This document shows positions 1 to 9,027 of a stretch of 64,000 nt of DNA, piece by piece. The notes under the pieces were generated by a model that had not been told where the DNA came from, searched no databases, and was given only the letters and a program-made list of their open reading frames with translations. A program made the position numbers and the translations under genes. The stretch spans positions 4,746 to 68,745 of the forward strand of contig JBJHCA010000005.1 in NCBI GenBank assembly GCA_050485785.1. The letters run 5' to 3'. This stretch comes from JBJHCA01 sp050485785. Lineage in GTDB: Bacteria; Bacteroidota; Bacteroidia; Chitinophagales; Saprospiraceae. Each line of letters starts with the position of its first letter. The stretch's first letter is position 1.

Positions 1-1197
1 GGGACAGTCAGGCCTGAGTACTGCACCGGGAAGGATGCTGATGGATGCACCCGCTTCCACAAAAATTGCCCCTTCCGGAGGCAGAGACAGCCGGCAACTC
101 ACTTCCAGGCTTCCCCCGCGAAGCACCACCACATCACCCGCCAGATCTTTGGCAGTGTTCCACACCACATTGTCATCGATGTACACGGTTTGGTTCTCAT
201 CGTAACTGCACCATACCGGTTCCAAAGCTTTGCGTACGGAACTGCTGAGTTCGGACATGCGATGGTGAATTCTGGATATCTGGCATGGTGTCCATGCTGT
301 TTTGAAGGTGTTGTAATCCATCACATTATTGCTGGCCATGGTATCACAGGGTGGCGGTCCGATATTCCAGCAGTTGGGATGCGGCACGGTATCATCACAG
401 CCATCGTGAGGCAGCCAGGAATGTGAAAGACTCAGTATGTGGCCGGTCTCGTGATTGAGCAGTCCGGCATAAGTCCAGGCATCGTTATAAGTGGTATCGC
501 CCGGACTGCGGATCACCGGCGTGGTGGCACTGTAATGGCTGCCGGCCATTTTAATAGCCAGATCAGCGGCCAAAGCTACACCTGTACGCGTAGGATCGTA
601 GGTTGGCGAGGCTATGGAATCAGGGTGGTGTTCCAGAATAAAAATCCTCAGGGTTCTGCCGGTTTTACAGGGATACCGCTGAAGCAACCTTCGGTCGTAC
701 ACATTGCGGTGAGCTCCTTCTTTCACGTAAAATCCAAGCTCTTCATCGGTATAAAAATAGATGGCGCGTCCATCATCAGTAATGCTGTCGTGAGCCAGGC
801 GGTACATAAAGTTGATGGGAAGTACGGGGGTATTGTTGCCGGGTGGCAGCCACATGGGTTGATTACTGGCCAGGTGATTGTTAGCACTGTAGAGCAGGTT
901 GCGGGCATATAGCCTGCCTGCTTCAGGAGTAAACGAATGTCTGCCTGCAGTATCGCCGATAAAGTAAAAGCTGACGTTGATGTAACGCATGGGAAAGTGC
1001 GAAAGATAAGCCGTGTCAGGCGCATAGCCGTACCGGTCGGCACATCCTGATTGCCCCTGGGCGGATACAATTTCTTCAGGCTGATACAGGTGCCAGTAAA
1101 CAGCCGGCTGAAAGCCGGGAAGGGAGTGGCAGCCAAACATCAGCCCCACAAAAAGACATCCCAAAAACAAAGCAAAAAACGGGAAACCTGTTCTCAT
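1..1197 (-). CDS. M43-like zinc metalloprotease, exported, C-terminus outside window
   Basis: From an ATG at 1197 an open frame of 399 codons runs leftward off the window edge, so the C-terminus is missing. Residues 1-25 are a hydrophobic export signal that ends LFVGLMFGC; the Cys suggests a lipoprotein, although the box is not textbook. The zinc site is HETGHILSLSH at about residues 249-259 (HExxHxxxxxH, with Ser where M43 enzymes usually have Gly). A Cys-containing stretch and a Met-turn-like NNVMDYN at about 290-296 follow, as in pappalysin/cytophagalysin proteases. After about residue 320 the sequence changes character, probably the start of a second domain. A -7 promoter box lies 104 bp upstream. 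It is divergent from the Rep_3 gene. Family assignment is fairly secure; the substrate is unknown. Confidence 0.8.
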   Translation of the reverse strand, partial: MRTGFPFFALFLGCLFVGLMFGCHSLPGFQPAVYWHLYQPEEIVSAQGQSGCADRYGYAPDTAYLSHFPMRYINVSFYFIGDTAGRHSFTPEAGRLYARNLLYSANNHLASNQPMWLPPGNNTPVLPINFMYRLAHDSITDDGRAIYFYTDEELGFYVKEGAHRNVYDRRLLQRYPCKTGRTLRIFILEHHPDSIASPTYDPTRTGVALAADLAIKMAGSHYSATTPVIRSPGDTTYNDAWTYAGLLNHETGHILSLSHSWLPHDGCDDTVPHPNCWNIGPPPCDTMASNNVMDYNTFKTAWTPCQISRIHHRMSELSSSVRKALEPVWCSYDENQTVYIDDNVVWNTAKDLAGDVVVLRGGSLEVSCRLSLPPEGAIFVEAGASISILPGAVLRPDCP

Positions 1198-1300
1198 CCC
1201 TCAATCATCCTTTAGAAAACAACAACGCACCATACGGCTACAGAGATATTAAAAAAATACGGGTTGTGCAAAAATCGGGTGCAATTACCACGCTGTGCAC

Positions 1301-1308
1301 CAAAAATA
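1301..1308 (-). promoter_or_regulatory. -7 box (TAnnTTTG) of the metalloprotease gene
   Basis: Read on the minus strand the site is TATTTTTG, matching the Bacteroidota sigma-factor -7 consensus. It would give a leader of about 100 nt. No clear -33 TTTG was seen at the expected distance. Confidence 0.4.
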
Positions 1309-1367
1309 AGAACGGCACGAAACATGAAAAAAATAAACGGAGCAATATGCAACACAAAGAGGATAAA

Positions 1368-1400
1368 AAGCGTAAATTAGCCGTTCTGTTTTTTACGCTT
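1368..1400. repeat. 9-bp perfect inverted repeat upstream of the Rep_3 gene
   Basis: AAGCGTAAA (1368-1376) and TTTACGCTT (1392-1400) are perfect inverted copies separated by 15 bp, in the 314-bp space between the divergent metalloprotease and rep genes. It lies about 110 bp before the rep start. It could be a binding site for the initiator protein or a hairpin; there is no T-run making it a terminator. The rest of 1198-1511 holds no gene that I can support. Confidence 0.45.
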
Positions 1401-1491
1401 AGCGGGTAAACACTCCGAAAGCCACTCAACAGCAAACACCATCACTGAATCCGGCGTGCTGAGCACCTGCACACTCCATTGTGCCCGTGCC

Positions 1492-1499
1492 TAATTTTG
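1492..1499 (+). promoter_or_regulatory. -7 box of the Rep_3 gene
   Basis: TAATTTTG lies 12 bp before the chosen ATG at 1512. Because transcription would begin only a few bases before that ATG, upstream in-frame non-ATG starts are unlikely. Confidence 0.4.
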
Positions 1500-1511
1500 A
1501 ATGAACTGAGC

Positions 1512-2909
1512 ATGGCCATAGTAAAGCACAACAAACTGATAGAAACCAGCTATAAACTCAATAGCAGGGAGCAGTTTTTTATTCTCTACCTCATTTCCCA
1601 GATTTCTCAGACTGACCGGCATTTCCGCGAATACACCATGACTTACCGGGAAATTGAGAATATCCTCAATTTTGACGGCAAGAGACGTATAGCCAATAAA
1701 GCGGAAGTGTTTGGCCTGATGGACAAGCTCAACAGCGAGCCCATTCTGTACGAAAAAGGCAACATTATTGGCAAGAGTGTATGGCTGCAGCACATGGAGC
1801 ACAATAAAGACACGGATGAGTTCACCTTCAGTTTATCCGAGAAACTTCGGGAATATCTGTTGCAGCTCAAGGAGCATTTTACGCGGTACAATATTCAGAA
1901 CATTATTTATCTGAGCGGGCACTCCATCAGGTTGTACGAACTGCTCAAGCGTTTTCAGTACAAAGACAACTGCGAATTCACCATTGATAAGCTGAAGTTT
2001 TACCTGGGCATTGAAAACAAATACCCCAAGTTTTACGAGTTTAAACGCTGGGTACTGGCACCTTCACAGGCAGAACTGGCAAGATACACGGACATCAGAT
2101 TTACCTACGAACCGGCCGAAAAAGACGGGAAAAAAGTTTTGTCCCTCGTTTTTGAGATTGAAGAAAACCAGCCACGTTACAGTCCTGACGTATTGAGGCT
2201 GCTCACCACTGTGGAAAGCCAGAAAGAAGCTTCGCTCCGAAGAGAGTACGGCGAGAATGCTGACCTGAGTCAGCTGAGCGAGTTTCGCGACAATATACAC
2301 GCCGTGGAGCAAAGCATTTACGCCGACCGGCTGGATAAACTGGGCGAAAGCTGCACCAATGCATTCCGGTTTTTAGCAGCAAAAGGCGTGAATAAATCCT
2401 TCATTATGGAAGAGGTGTTGCAGCATAAAAATCTGCAATACGAAGTAGTGAAAGGTTTTGAAGATGTTTATATCAAACGGCTGTGGCATTTTCTCGAACA
2501 AAAGTCCAAATCCCGGTCAATAGCTGCCGCTTTTGTCACCTGGTGGAAAAAAGGTAAGTTGACCGCCTCCAATCTCCATGCCGGTTTGGTAGAGAGTATC
2601 CTGCTACACAGCAAAAAGGCAGCCCGAAACGACGCACGCGACAAGGAGCAACTCAGGCAATGGCAGCCCGATTCCGACGGCGAATCCTCCAATGGCCTTT
2701 TTGGCAGGGTGAGCAAATGGCCACAAAGCCCCCTGCAACAACTGGAACAAAGCGATCCACAGGAGTTCAGGCGATTGTACGTTCAGGCCTGCCGGGAGCT
2801 GGCCGATTCGATGGATCAACCGTTAAGTACGGTACAAAATGGTAGTGGCTATCGTGCGGCCGTATTGTCGCGGATGCAATCACTCCTTGCCGAAGGGGTA
2901 AAAATGTAA
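1512..2909 (+). CDS. Rep_3-superfamily replication initiation protein
   Basis: The N-terminus (VKHNKLIETSYKLNSREQ followed by a hydrophobic helix) is the typical opening of the Rep_3/RepB initiator fold, which has two winged-helix domains binding iterons at plasmid origins. A second Rep_3-like segment, including a short helix and RLYELLKRFQYKD, falls at about residues 120-180. The C-terminal half (about 240-465) is less conserved, charged and Gln-rich. At 465 aa it is longer than most plasmid Rep proteins. The ATG at 1512 fits the family start; an upstream TTG at 1479 would lie before the -7 box. The gene sits among chromosomal genes with no partition, mobilisation or toxin genes nearby, so it is either a resident chromosomal member of the family or a captured plasmid gene. 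Confident on the family, not on the role. Confidence 0.75.
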   Translation: MAIVKHNKLIETSYKLNSREQFFILYLISQISQTDRHFREYTMTYREIENILNFDGKRRIANKAEVFGLMDKLNSEPILYEKGNIIGKSVWLQHMEHNKDTDEFTFSLSEKLREYLLQLKEHFTRYNIQNIIYLSGHSIRLYELLKRFQYKDNCEFTIDKLKFYLGIENKYPKFYEFKRWVLAPSQAELARYTDIRFTYEPAEKDGKKVLSLVFEIEENQPRYSPDVLRLLTTVESQKEASLRREYGENADLSQLSEFRDNIHAVEQSIYADRLDKLGESCTNAFRFLAAKGVNKSFIMEEVLQHKNLQYEVVKGFEDVYIKRLWHFLEQKSKSRSIAAAFVTWWKKGKLTASNLHAGLVESILLHSKKAARNDARDKEQLRQWQPDSDGESSNGLFGRVSKWPQSPLQQLEQSDPQEFRRLYVQACRELADSMDQPLSTVQNGSGYRAAVLSRMQSLLAEGVKM

Positions 2910-2920
2910 CCGGTGTTTGC

Positions 2921-2928
2921 TACATTTG
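2921..2928 (+). promoter_or_regulatory. -7 box of the AarF/UbiB-like gene
   Basis: TACATTTG, 11 bp after the rep stop codon and 22 bp before the kinase ATG, suggests that the kinase gene has its own promoter. Confidence 0.4.
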
Positions 2929-2950
2929 AGGCAACAGACCACCACGGGAC

Positions 2951-4633
2951 ATGATTTTTACCCGCACCATCAAAAATATCAACAGACTTCGCGAAATTGC
3001 CCGGATACTGCTCAAATACGGCTTTGAGGACGTCATTGCCTATACTCCGCTCAAGGCTGTTATACCCAACAGGGCGCGGCTGGGATGGAAAAAAGCTGAG
3101 GAATTTGAGAAATACAGCCATTGGGAGTTGCTTCGCATGGCTACCGAAGAGCTCGGGCCCTCTTTTATCAAGTTCGGTCAGTTGCTGGCCAACCGTCCTG
3201 ACCTGCTTCCGGCGGGGCTCATCAGGGAATTGCAGCGATTGCAGAGTGATGTGCCTCCCTTCCCCTTTGAGCAGGTAGAAGAGATCATTAACCGATCGCT
3301 GAAAGCGCCCTGGAACACGATTTTTAGCAGTATCGAACCGGTTCCCATCGGCGCTGCATCCATCGGGCAGGTGCACCGGGCAGAATTGATGAACGGCAGG
3401 CAGGTAGTGATCAAGATCCGGCGACCCGGTGTCAAGTCCAAGGTGGAAACTGACCTTTACATCGTTAAGGACATAGTCAGGCGGAGTGAGAAGTTTTTCC
3501 AGAGTCAGGGTATTTTAAATGCCATGGACATAGTCAATAGTTTTGAACGGAGCATCATGCGCGAGCTCGACTATACATTTGAAGCCAGGCACATGGCTCA
3601 GTTCAGGCACTACTACCGAAAGCGCAAGGATTTTTACATACCCCTGGTTTACAAAGAGTACAGCACCGAAGAAGTGCTCACCATGGAGCGGGTGAGCGGC
3701 TGTAAAATAACCGATGCCCGGCAATTGAATATCTGGGGCATCAACACAGAGAAGCTCGCCGAGCAGGGCATGGATATTTATATGAGCCAGATATTTGAGC
3801 ACGGCTTTTTCCATGCTGATCCGCATCCCGGCAACATCATCATCAGTGAAAAGGGCGTGATCAACCTGATTGATTTTGGCATGGTGGGCAAGCTCAACAA
3901 ACAGGAGAAGTTTGCCTTCGCCGGCATTTTTATGGGAATGGCACAAAAAGATCCGCGCAAGATGGCCCGGAACTTTCGCCGGCTGTCACCCGATACCTTC
4001 ATTGAGGACCGGGCTGCCTTTGAGCGGGAGATGAGTGATATCATTGACGACTTCGCTTATCAAAGTGTTGAGGAGGCCAGCATTGCCGATCTGGCCGTCC
4101 GGATGCAGGAAGTGATCAGAGTGTATGGATTGCGTGTGCCCGGAGACATTTTCATCATTCTACGCGCTCTAACCATACTGGAAGGCATAGGCAAAACCAT
4201 ACATCCCCATTTTCAGACTTTTGAGTTTATCCGGCCCTACGGGTTCCGCATACTTCGCGAACAGTATGCCCCGGGATACGTAGCCGATCAGGTTTACTCT
4301 ACTTCCATGCAGTTTCTCAGCTTTCTCAATACCTTTCCGGTAGATGTAAAAGCGATTTTGAGGAAACTCAGCAGGGGGCGACTGCATATCAGGATTGAGC
4401 ATCTGGGCTATGAAGCCGGAGTTGAAAAAATCACCAACAGCGTAAACAGGTTTAGCCTGGTAATGCTGATTGTGAGCCTGATTACTGGAAGTGCTATTTT
4501 TGCTCTTGCACCGTTCAGCGATTCCCTCACCACAGCCGGTGGCATGCCCTATATCAGCATTGCCGGTCTGGTACTGGCCGGTTTGCTATCCTTTGTATGG
4601 GTGGTAATGGTATGGTGGCAGGGTCGCAGTTAA
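2951..4633 (+). CDS. AarF/UbiB (ABC1) family atypical protein kinase
   Basis: A 560-aa ABC1-type kinase-like protein. Visible family marks are the KxGQ region SFIKFGQLLANRPDLLP (about 71-87), the Ala-rich nucleotide loop GAASIGQVHRAE (about 134-145) with the following Lys in VVIKIRRPG, the catalytic HADPHPGN, and the metal-binding LIDFGMVG. Two hydrophobic helices at the extreme C-terminus (about 500-522 and 535-555) anchor it in the inner membrane. In Proteobacteria UbiB supports ubiquinone synthesis; Bacteroidota use menaquinone, so here the role is more likely in lipid or isoprenoid quinone handling. No quinone genes lie beside it. It starts 41 bp after the rep stop and has its own -7 box. 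Family call is firm. Confidence 0.9.
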   Translation: MIFTRTIKNINRLREIARILLKYGFEDVIAYTPLKAVIPNRARLGWKKAEEFEKYSHWELLRMATEELGPSFIKFGQLLANRPDLLPAGLIRELQRLQSDVPPFPFEQVEEIINRSLKAPWNTIFSSIEPVPIGAASIGQVHRAELMNGRQVVIKIRRPGVKSKVETDLYIVKDIVRRSEKFFQSQGILNAMDIVNSFERSIMRELDYTFEARHMAQFRHYYRKRKDFYIPLVYKEYSTEEVLTMERVSGCKITDARQLNIWGINTEKLAEQGMDIYMSQIFEHGFFHADPHPGNIIISEKGVINLIDFGMVGKLNKQEKFAFAGIFMGMAQKDPRKMARNFRRLSPDTFIEDRAAFEREMSDIIDDFAYQSVEEASIADLAVRMQEVIRVYGLRVPGDIFIILRALTILEGIGKTIHPHFQTFEFIRPYGFRILREQYAPGYVADQVYSTSMQFLSFLNTFPVDVKAILRKLSRGRLHIRIEHLGYEAGVEKITNSVNRFSLVMLIVSLITGSAIFALAPFSDSLTTAGGMPYISIAGLVLAGLLSFVWVVMVWWQGRS

Positions 4634-4842
4634 GGTTTGTTTTTTCATGGCTTTTTGTTTGGTTAAAAGGCTGTTGTCAGTGTCCGCCCTTTTGCCAACG
4701 CAAGCTGCATTTTATCGTGGAAGGTTCGCCGACTTGTGGAGTGTAACATGGGGTGGTTCCGGCCTGTCACATTTTTTGTGGCCCATGTCGCGCGAAATGC
4801 ACAAGGCTACCAACAAAAAATGCGCCAGGCCCCTCGCGGCCA
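4634..4842. repeat. Convergent intergenic region with a copy of the recurrent T-run/CTTTTTGTTTGG motif
   Basis: This 209-bp space between two converging genes has no credible reading frame. At 4639-4660 it carries a T-run followed by CATGGCTTTTTGTTTGG, resembling the motif seen at 9075, 17664 and 57122. Weak inverted repeats follow (for example around 4651-4671), but I could not find a strong terminator. Confidence 0.4.
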
Positions 4843-6153
4843 CTATTTAACCTCTTCCTCCCCCTCCGCTTTCAGCACCGTGCCCGGTACTCTACCCGCC
4901 TTCCCGGTGAGGATGTTGTGATACAACACTCCAGCTGCGATCAGCAAAAACAGGCCAAAAATGAAAAATGCATAAACAATGTGATTGGACGCATGGAAAA
5001 ACGGAATGGCAAACAACAGTAAAAACAGCATCCGACACATGACATTGGCCACAAAAAACACACTGCCGGCCCTGCCGTATATGTGGTTGGGAATGGTTTG
5101 GAATAAATACGTGACCCGCCTTATCCGCGTGCCGGCATTAGCCAGCCCCAGCAAAAAGAAAAGGCCGAAAAACACCACAATGTTGTCTGTCATTCCCAGT
5201 ATAAAATAAATGGCAGAAGCCAGCAAAGTGAGGATAAGTACACTCTGCCTGATGGTTACTTTCCGAAAAATCCACTGTATGCCCACACCGGCAAAAATTG
5301 ACCCCAGAGCAAAGAGCATTTCACCGGTAGCATATACATCTCCGCCGGCACTGAGCTGAGCTTCAACATATTTAGCTGCCAGATAAAACCCCGTGACCAG
5401 TACGGTAACAAAAATGCCATACGAGGCCAGGCCAAATATCAGCAGATCGGGATGCTCTCTGAGCCAGTTAAGTCCCACACGGATCCTTTTGATCACGTTG
5501 CCGGTCTCCTGTAAAGCCGCCGGATTGGGTTTGTAAGCAATCAGGGAAATGATGGTGAAACCCAGGAAATAGGTTAATCCGTCCACCAAAAAGATATGAT
5601 GTATATCCCAGGCACCTATTTCCAGATGTATAGGTACCGTGAACCCTGCCAGGTGAATTCCCGATATATGGATCCCTTCAAGCAGCACCGCAGCACCGGC
5701 TCCGGCCAGCACCAGGGCAAGCTGACCCTGAATCTCTATATAGCTGGTAACACGGTAATAGTCTTTCCTGTCGGTAATTTCCTGTACAAAGGCATACAGA
5801 TTCGGGTAATGGATATTGTAGTTGAGAAAAGTAAGGGTAAACACTGCTGCTACGGCATACCATGGCAATCCCCCATACCAGAGACCCAGCAAGGCTATAC
5901 CCGTTACCAGTACTCCGCATATCGATGTGATGGACTGAAAGATCCGCTTGCGGTTGTACGCATCCACTATGGTGCCGCTAACAGGGCCCCACAACAGCGA
6001 CAAGGAGGTAATGATGGCATAAATGAGGCCGAATCTGGAGGTATCCGCTTCGCGGGCAAAATACCACGGAATGGCGATCATGCTAATTCCCTGTGCAATA
6101 CCTGAAATAGCATTGGCTGAAAACAGAAGTATTAACTTTGTACGGTAAGTCAT
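4843..6153 (-). CDS. Major facilitator superfamily transporter
   Basis: A 436-aa integral membrane protein with about 12 hydrophobic segments. The cytoplasmic loop VDAYNRKRIF between helices 2 and 3 corresponds to the MFS A-motif (GxxxDRxGRRR-like). It resembles the MFS_3-type permeases that include exporters of small molecules; the substrate cannot be read from the sequence. The start is placed at the ATG at 6153 (MTYRTKLIL), because the upstream in-frame GTG at 6174 overlaps a -7 box at 6174-6181 and would lie before the transcription start. It is divergent from recX and convergent with the AarF gene. Transporter class is firm. Confidence 0.85.
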   Translation of the reverse strand: MTYRTKLILLFSANAISGIAQGISMIAIPWYFAREADTSRFGLIYAIITSLSLLWGPVSGTIVDAYNRKRIFQSITSICGVLVTGIALLGLWYGGLPWYAVAAVFTLTFLNYNIHYPNLYAFVQEITDRKDYYRVTSYIEIQGQLALVLAGAGAAVLLEGIHISGIHLAGFTVPIHLEIGAWDIHHIFLVDGLTYFLGFTIISLIAYKPNPAALQETGNVIKRIRVGLNWLREHPDLLIFGLASYGIFVTVLVTGFYLAAKYVEAQLSAGGDVYATGEMLFALGSIFAGVGIQWIFRKVTIRQSVLILTLLASAIYFILGMTDNIVVFFGLFFLLGLANAGTRIRRVTYLFQTIPNHIYGRAGSVFFVANVMCRMLFLLLFAIPFFHASNHIVYAFFIFGLFLLIAAGVLYHNILTGKAGRVPGTVLKAEGEEEVK

Positions 6154-6173
6154 TCTGTTGCTTAAGAGAAGCA

Positions 6174-6181
6174 CAAAAGTA
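6174..6181 (-). promoter_or_regulatory. -7 box of the MFS gene
   Basis: On the minus strand the site reads TACTTTTG, 20 bp before the ATG at 6153. It decides the start: the GTG at 6174 is inside the promoter. Confidence 0.5.
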
Positions 6182-6207
6182 ACCTTTGGATCACCAAACT
6201 CAGTGAA

Positions 6208-6681
6208 ATGAACATCGGCGATGAAAAAATCAGAAAAGAAATTGAACGCTATTGCGCCATACAGGACAGGTCGGTTCGAGACATTGAATCAAAGCTGATC
6301 AAACTGGGCGTCAACCGCAACGATACCGAACCGTGGCTGGTATACCTGAAAAAGAACCGTTTTCTGGATGAAGAGCGGTTTGCGCGCAATCTGGCCCACG
6401 GCAAGCTGGTTTCCAACCGCTGGGGAAAGATCAAAATAAGGCAGGCATTACGGCAGCACGGTATTAGCGATTATATTATTACTGTAACCCTGGATGAGCT
6501 GGACAGAGATGAATACTTTGAAACGGCCTTGAAAAGGGCTTCCCTTAAAATGCCGGAGCTCAGACGCAGGTTTAGCCGGGACAACTACGCCATGCGAAGC
6601 CACCTGAGTAACCACATGGCTCAGGCCGGCTTTGAAAACTTTATGCTCGAAGAGCTCTGGAACCGCCTTCAGGAAGAATAA
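6208..6681 (+). CDS. recX: RecX family regulatory protein
   Basis: A 157-aa, highly charged, all-helical protein with the RecX three-helix repeats: RSVRDIESKLIKLGV, the hallmark FLDEERFARNLAHGKL (about 51-66) and GKIKIRQALRQHGIS. RecX proteins bind the RecA filament and usually inhibit strand exchange. recA is not in this window. The gene is divergent from the MFS transporter (54 bp between start codons) and ends 6 bp before the convergent crcB stop. The ATG at 6208 gives an N-terminus of normal length. Family identification is firm; regulation of RecA is inferred from the family. Confidence 0.88.
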   Translation: MNIGDEKIRKEIERYCAIQDRSVRDIESKLIKLGVNRNDTEPWLVYLKKNRFLDEERFARNLAHGKLVSNRWGKIKIRQALRQHGISDYIITVTLDELDRDEYFETALKRASLKMPELRRRFSRDNYAMRSHLSNHMAQAGFENFMLEELWNRLQEE

Positions 6682-6687
6682 AAGTGC

Positions 6688-7062
6688 TCACCAACGCACT
6701 ATGAGCAGCCCCAGCCACAGCGCAAGCAGGCATACCACTACACTGCACAGTGAATACAACAGCGCCATGCCCGGCTGTCCTTGCTGGAGAAGGAGAAAGT
6801 TTTCGGCAGAAAATGTGGAAAAGGTAGTGAATCCTCCGCAGAAGCCCACAATCAGCAGATGCTTAATGCCCGGGTGCTCCCAATCATTGGCGTCGATGAG
6901 TCCGAGTAACACCCCAATCAGCAGGCAGCCCAGAAAATTGACGGAAAATGTTCCCAAAGGAAATATCCCCGAATCGGTCTTAGACAAATATACGGCCAAC
7001 AGGTATCTGCAAATGCTGCCGATACCACCGCCAATCCCTATCAATGCCAGTGCCTGAATCAT
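6688..7062 (-). CDS. crcB: CrcB/Fluc fluoride ion channel
   Basis: A 124-aa four-helix membrane protein with the Fluc signatures GGxxGxxxRY (GGGIGSICRY, about 10-19), GTFSVNFLGC (about 38-47) and GFCGGFTTFSTF (about 70-81). Fluc channels work as antiparallel dimers and export fluoride. The usual fluoride riboswitch was not seen upstream; the gene lies about 70 bp after the htpG terminator and no clear promoter was found. It converges with recX with only 6 bp between stop codons. Confidence 0.92.
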   Translation of the reverse strand: MIQALALIGIGGGIGSICRYLLAVYLSKTDSGIFPLGTFSVNFLGCLLIGVLLGLIDANDWEHPGIKHLLIVGFCGGFTTFSTFSAENFLLLQQGQPGMALLYSLCSVVVCLLALWLGLLIVRW

Positions 7063-7072
7063 CAGATGTCAA

Positions 7073-7112
7073 TAAAAAACCGCCCGCAAAATAGCACATT
7101 TTGCAGGCGGTT
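7073..7112 (-). terminator. Intrinsic terminator of htpG
   Basis: On the minus strand a GC-rich hairpin with arms AACCGCCTGCAAAAT and ATTTTGCGGGCGGTT (one mismatch) is followed by TTTTTTATT. It sits 22 bp after the htpG stop codon and separates htpG from crcB. Confidence 0.85.
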
Positions 7113-7134
7113 AGCTAACATTCACCACTTAAGA

Positions 7135-9006
7135 TCAGACAGACTTCAACCACTGATCCAGGCTTTTTTTCACAAAAGCGTTCAGTCGCTTGCCTTTCAG
7201 CATGCCCTGCTGCAACATGGCAGCCTCCAGTAAAAAGGTTGCAGCTTCCTGCTGTTCGGGCGTATCACCGGCTTTGCTCAGTTTTTTAAACACCACAGGA
7301 TGATTGGCATTGACAACGATGTTGACAAAATCGTCCTTACCCATATCTACGCCACGCATGGCCTGCATTTCGCGCATGCGGCGCATAAACTCAGGCCTGA
7401 CTACACTTACCGGCGGATCTTCGGGTGACATGGCCCTTAAACTCACCTGAGCACCGGGTATCACCTCAAGTTTCTCAAATACGTCTTTGACGTGTTTTTC
7501 TTCCTCTTCCGACAATACCGAACCGGTGCTGTCTTCCTTCTCAATCAGTTTATCGGTGGTGTCGGCATCTACCCTGGCAAAGGTGAGACCACTGCCCTTG
7601 TACTCCAGATGCTGGATCAGGTGGCTGTCAATAACCGGATCGAGCTGCAAAACAGAATAGCCTTTTTCGGCAGCCTGGTCTATGAGGGCTTCATGGGCAT
7701 CGGGTTCGGTAGTGTACAACGCAATGATCTTTCCATGCTTGTCTTTTTGCGCCGGTTCAATCTTGTTCTTATAGTCTTCAATGGTGTAGAAAGCGCCTTC
7801 GGTATCTTTCAAGAGACAAAAGTCCATGGCACGCTCGTGGAATTTTTCTTCGGTAAGCATGCCATATTTGACAAACGTGCCGATAAAAGGCCATTTTGCC
7901 TCATAATTCTCACGGTCGTTTTTAAACAGCTCATTCAGTTTGTCGGCTACCTTCTTGGTAATGTAACCGGTTATTTTTTTCACGTTCGAGTCGGCCTGCA
8001 GATAACTGCGCGAAACATTCAGCGGGATATCCGGAGAGTCAATTACACCGTGCAGCAGGGTCAGAAACTCGGGAACAATGTCCTTCACCTGATCGGTCAC
8101 ATATACCTGATTGCTGTAAAGCTGAATTTTATTGCGCTGCAGGTCGGTGGGATTGGCTTCGCGTGGGAAGTACAAAATCCCCTGTAGGTTAAAGGGATAA
8201 TCGATGTTGAGGTGAATCCAGAACAATGGCTCCGGTGAATACGGATACAAGCGGTCATACAGGGCTTTGTATTGGTTTTCACTGACATCTGCAGGCTGCT
8301 TCTTCCAGGCCGGATCGGTATCATTGATGATGTTTTCAACTTCAGTACTTACGGCTTTGGCGTCTTCGCCTTCCCCTTCGTAATGGGTTTCCGTTTTTTT
8401 ACCAAAGCGCACTTCTACCGGTAAAAAGGCACAATACTTTTTCAACAGCCCTTCAATCCGGTCTTTTTCGAGGTATTCCGCAGAATCTTCGGCAATATGC
8501 AGAATCACATCCGTGCCCCTGAAATCGCGGTCGCCGGGCTGCAGCTCATATTCGGGCTTGCCTTCGCATATCCAGCGCACGGCTTCACTACCCTCCTGCC
8601 ACGACCTGGTGTGCACCTCCACTTTGGATGCCACCATAAAGGCAGAATAGAATCCCAGGCCAAAATGTCCGATTATGCCTGCCGCATCCTCATATTGCTC
8701 CAGAAATTCGCGGGCACTGGAAAAAGCCACCTGGTTGAGGTACTTCAACACCTCCTCACTGGTCATGCCAATTCCGCGGTCGCGTATGGTCAGCGTCCCG
8801 GCTTCCTTGTCGAGCAGTACATCAATGGTCAGCTCTCCGGGTTCACCGGTAATTTTGCCCGCACGGGTCAGCGCTTTCAGCTTGGTAGTGGCATCCACGG
8901 CATTGGACACCAGCTCGCGAAGGAAAATCTCCTGATCGGAATACAGGAACTTTTTAATAATGGGGAAAATATTCTCGGTCTGAACGGAAATAGTACCTTT
9001 TTGCAT
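7135..9006 (-). CDS. htpG: Molecular chaperone HtpG (Hsp90)
   Basis: A 623-aa cytosolic Hsp90 homologue of normal bacterial length. The N-terminal GHKL ATPase domain shows LRELVSNAVDA (about 30-40, catalytic Glu and metal-binding Asn), DRGIGMT (about 78-84) and GHFGLGFYSAFMV. The middle domain carries NVSRSYLQ with the catalytic-loop Arg. The C-terminal dimerisation domain lacks the eukaryotic MEEVD tail, as expected. It is monocistronic: a terminator follows at 7073-7112, and the upstream region holds a TGTCA-n3-TGACA palindrome shared with the grpE-dnaJ promoter, which suggests joint heat-shock control. Confidence 0.97.
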   Translation of the reverse strand: MQKGTISVQTENIFPIIKKFLYSDQEIFLRELVSNAVDATTKLKALTRAGKITGEPGELTIDVLLDKEAGTLTIRDRGIGMTSEEVLKYLNQVAFSSAREFLEQYEDAAGIIGHFGLGFYSAFMVASKVEVHTRSWQEGSEAVRWICEGKPEYELQPGDRDFRGTDVILHIAEDSAEYLEKDRIEGLLKKYCAFLPVEVRFGKKTETHYEGEGEDAKAVSTEVENIINDTDPAWKKQPADVSENQYKALYDRLYPYSPEPLFWIHLNIDYPFNLQGILYFPREANPTDLQRNKIQLYSNQVYVTDQVKDIVPEFLTLLHGVIDSPDIPLNVSRSYLQADSNVKKITGYITKKVADKLNELFKNDRENYEAKWPFIGTFVKYGMLTEEKFHERAMDFCLLKDTEGAFYTIEDYKNKIEPAQKDKHGKIIALYTTEPDAHEALIDQAAEKGYSVLQLDPVIDSHLIQHLEYKGSGLTFARVDADTTDKLIEKEDSTGSVLSEEEEKHVKDVFEKLEVIPGAQVSLRAMSPEDPPVSVVRPEFMRRMREMQAMRGVDMGKDDFVNIVVNANHPVVFKKLSKAGDTPEQQEAATFLLEAAMLQQGMLKGKRLNAFVKKSLDQWLKSV

Positions 9007-9027
9007 AGTTTGCTTATTTTTTACTCT

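Noticed and set aside
723..1136. Minus-strand frame of 137 codons
   Set aside because: It overlaps the metalloprotease frame on the same strand and has no signal, domain or compositional support.
1265..1299. Three GTGCA motifs upstream of the Rep_3 gene as iterons
   Set aside because: Spacing is uneven (13 and 16 bp) and the flanks do not match, so they do not look like iterons.
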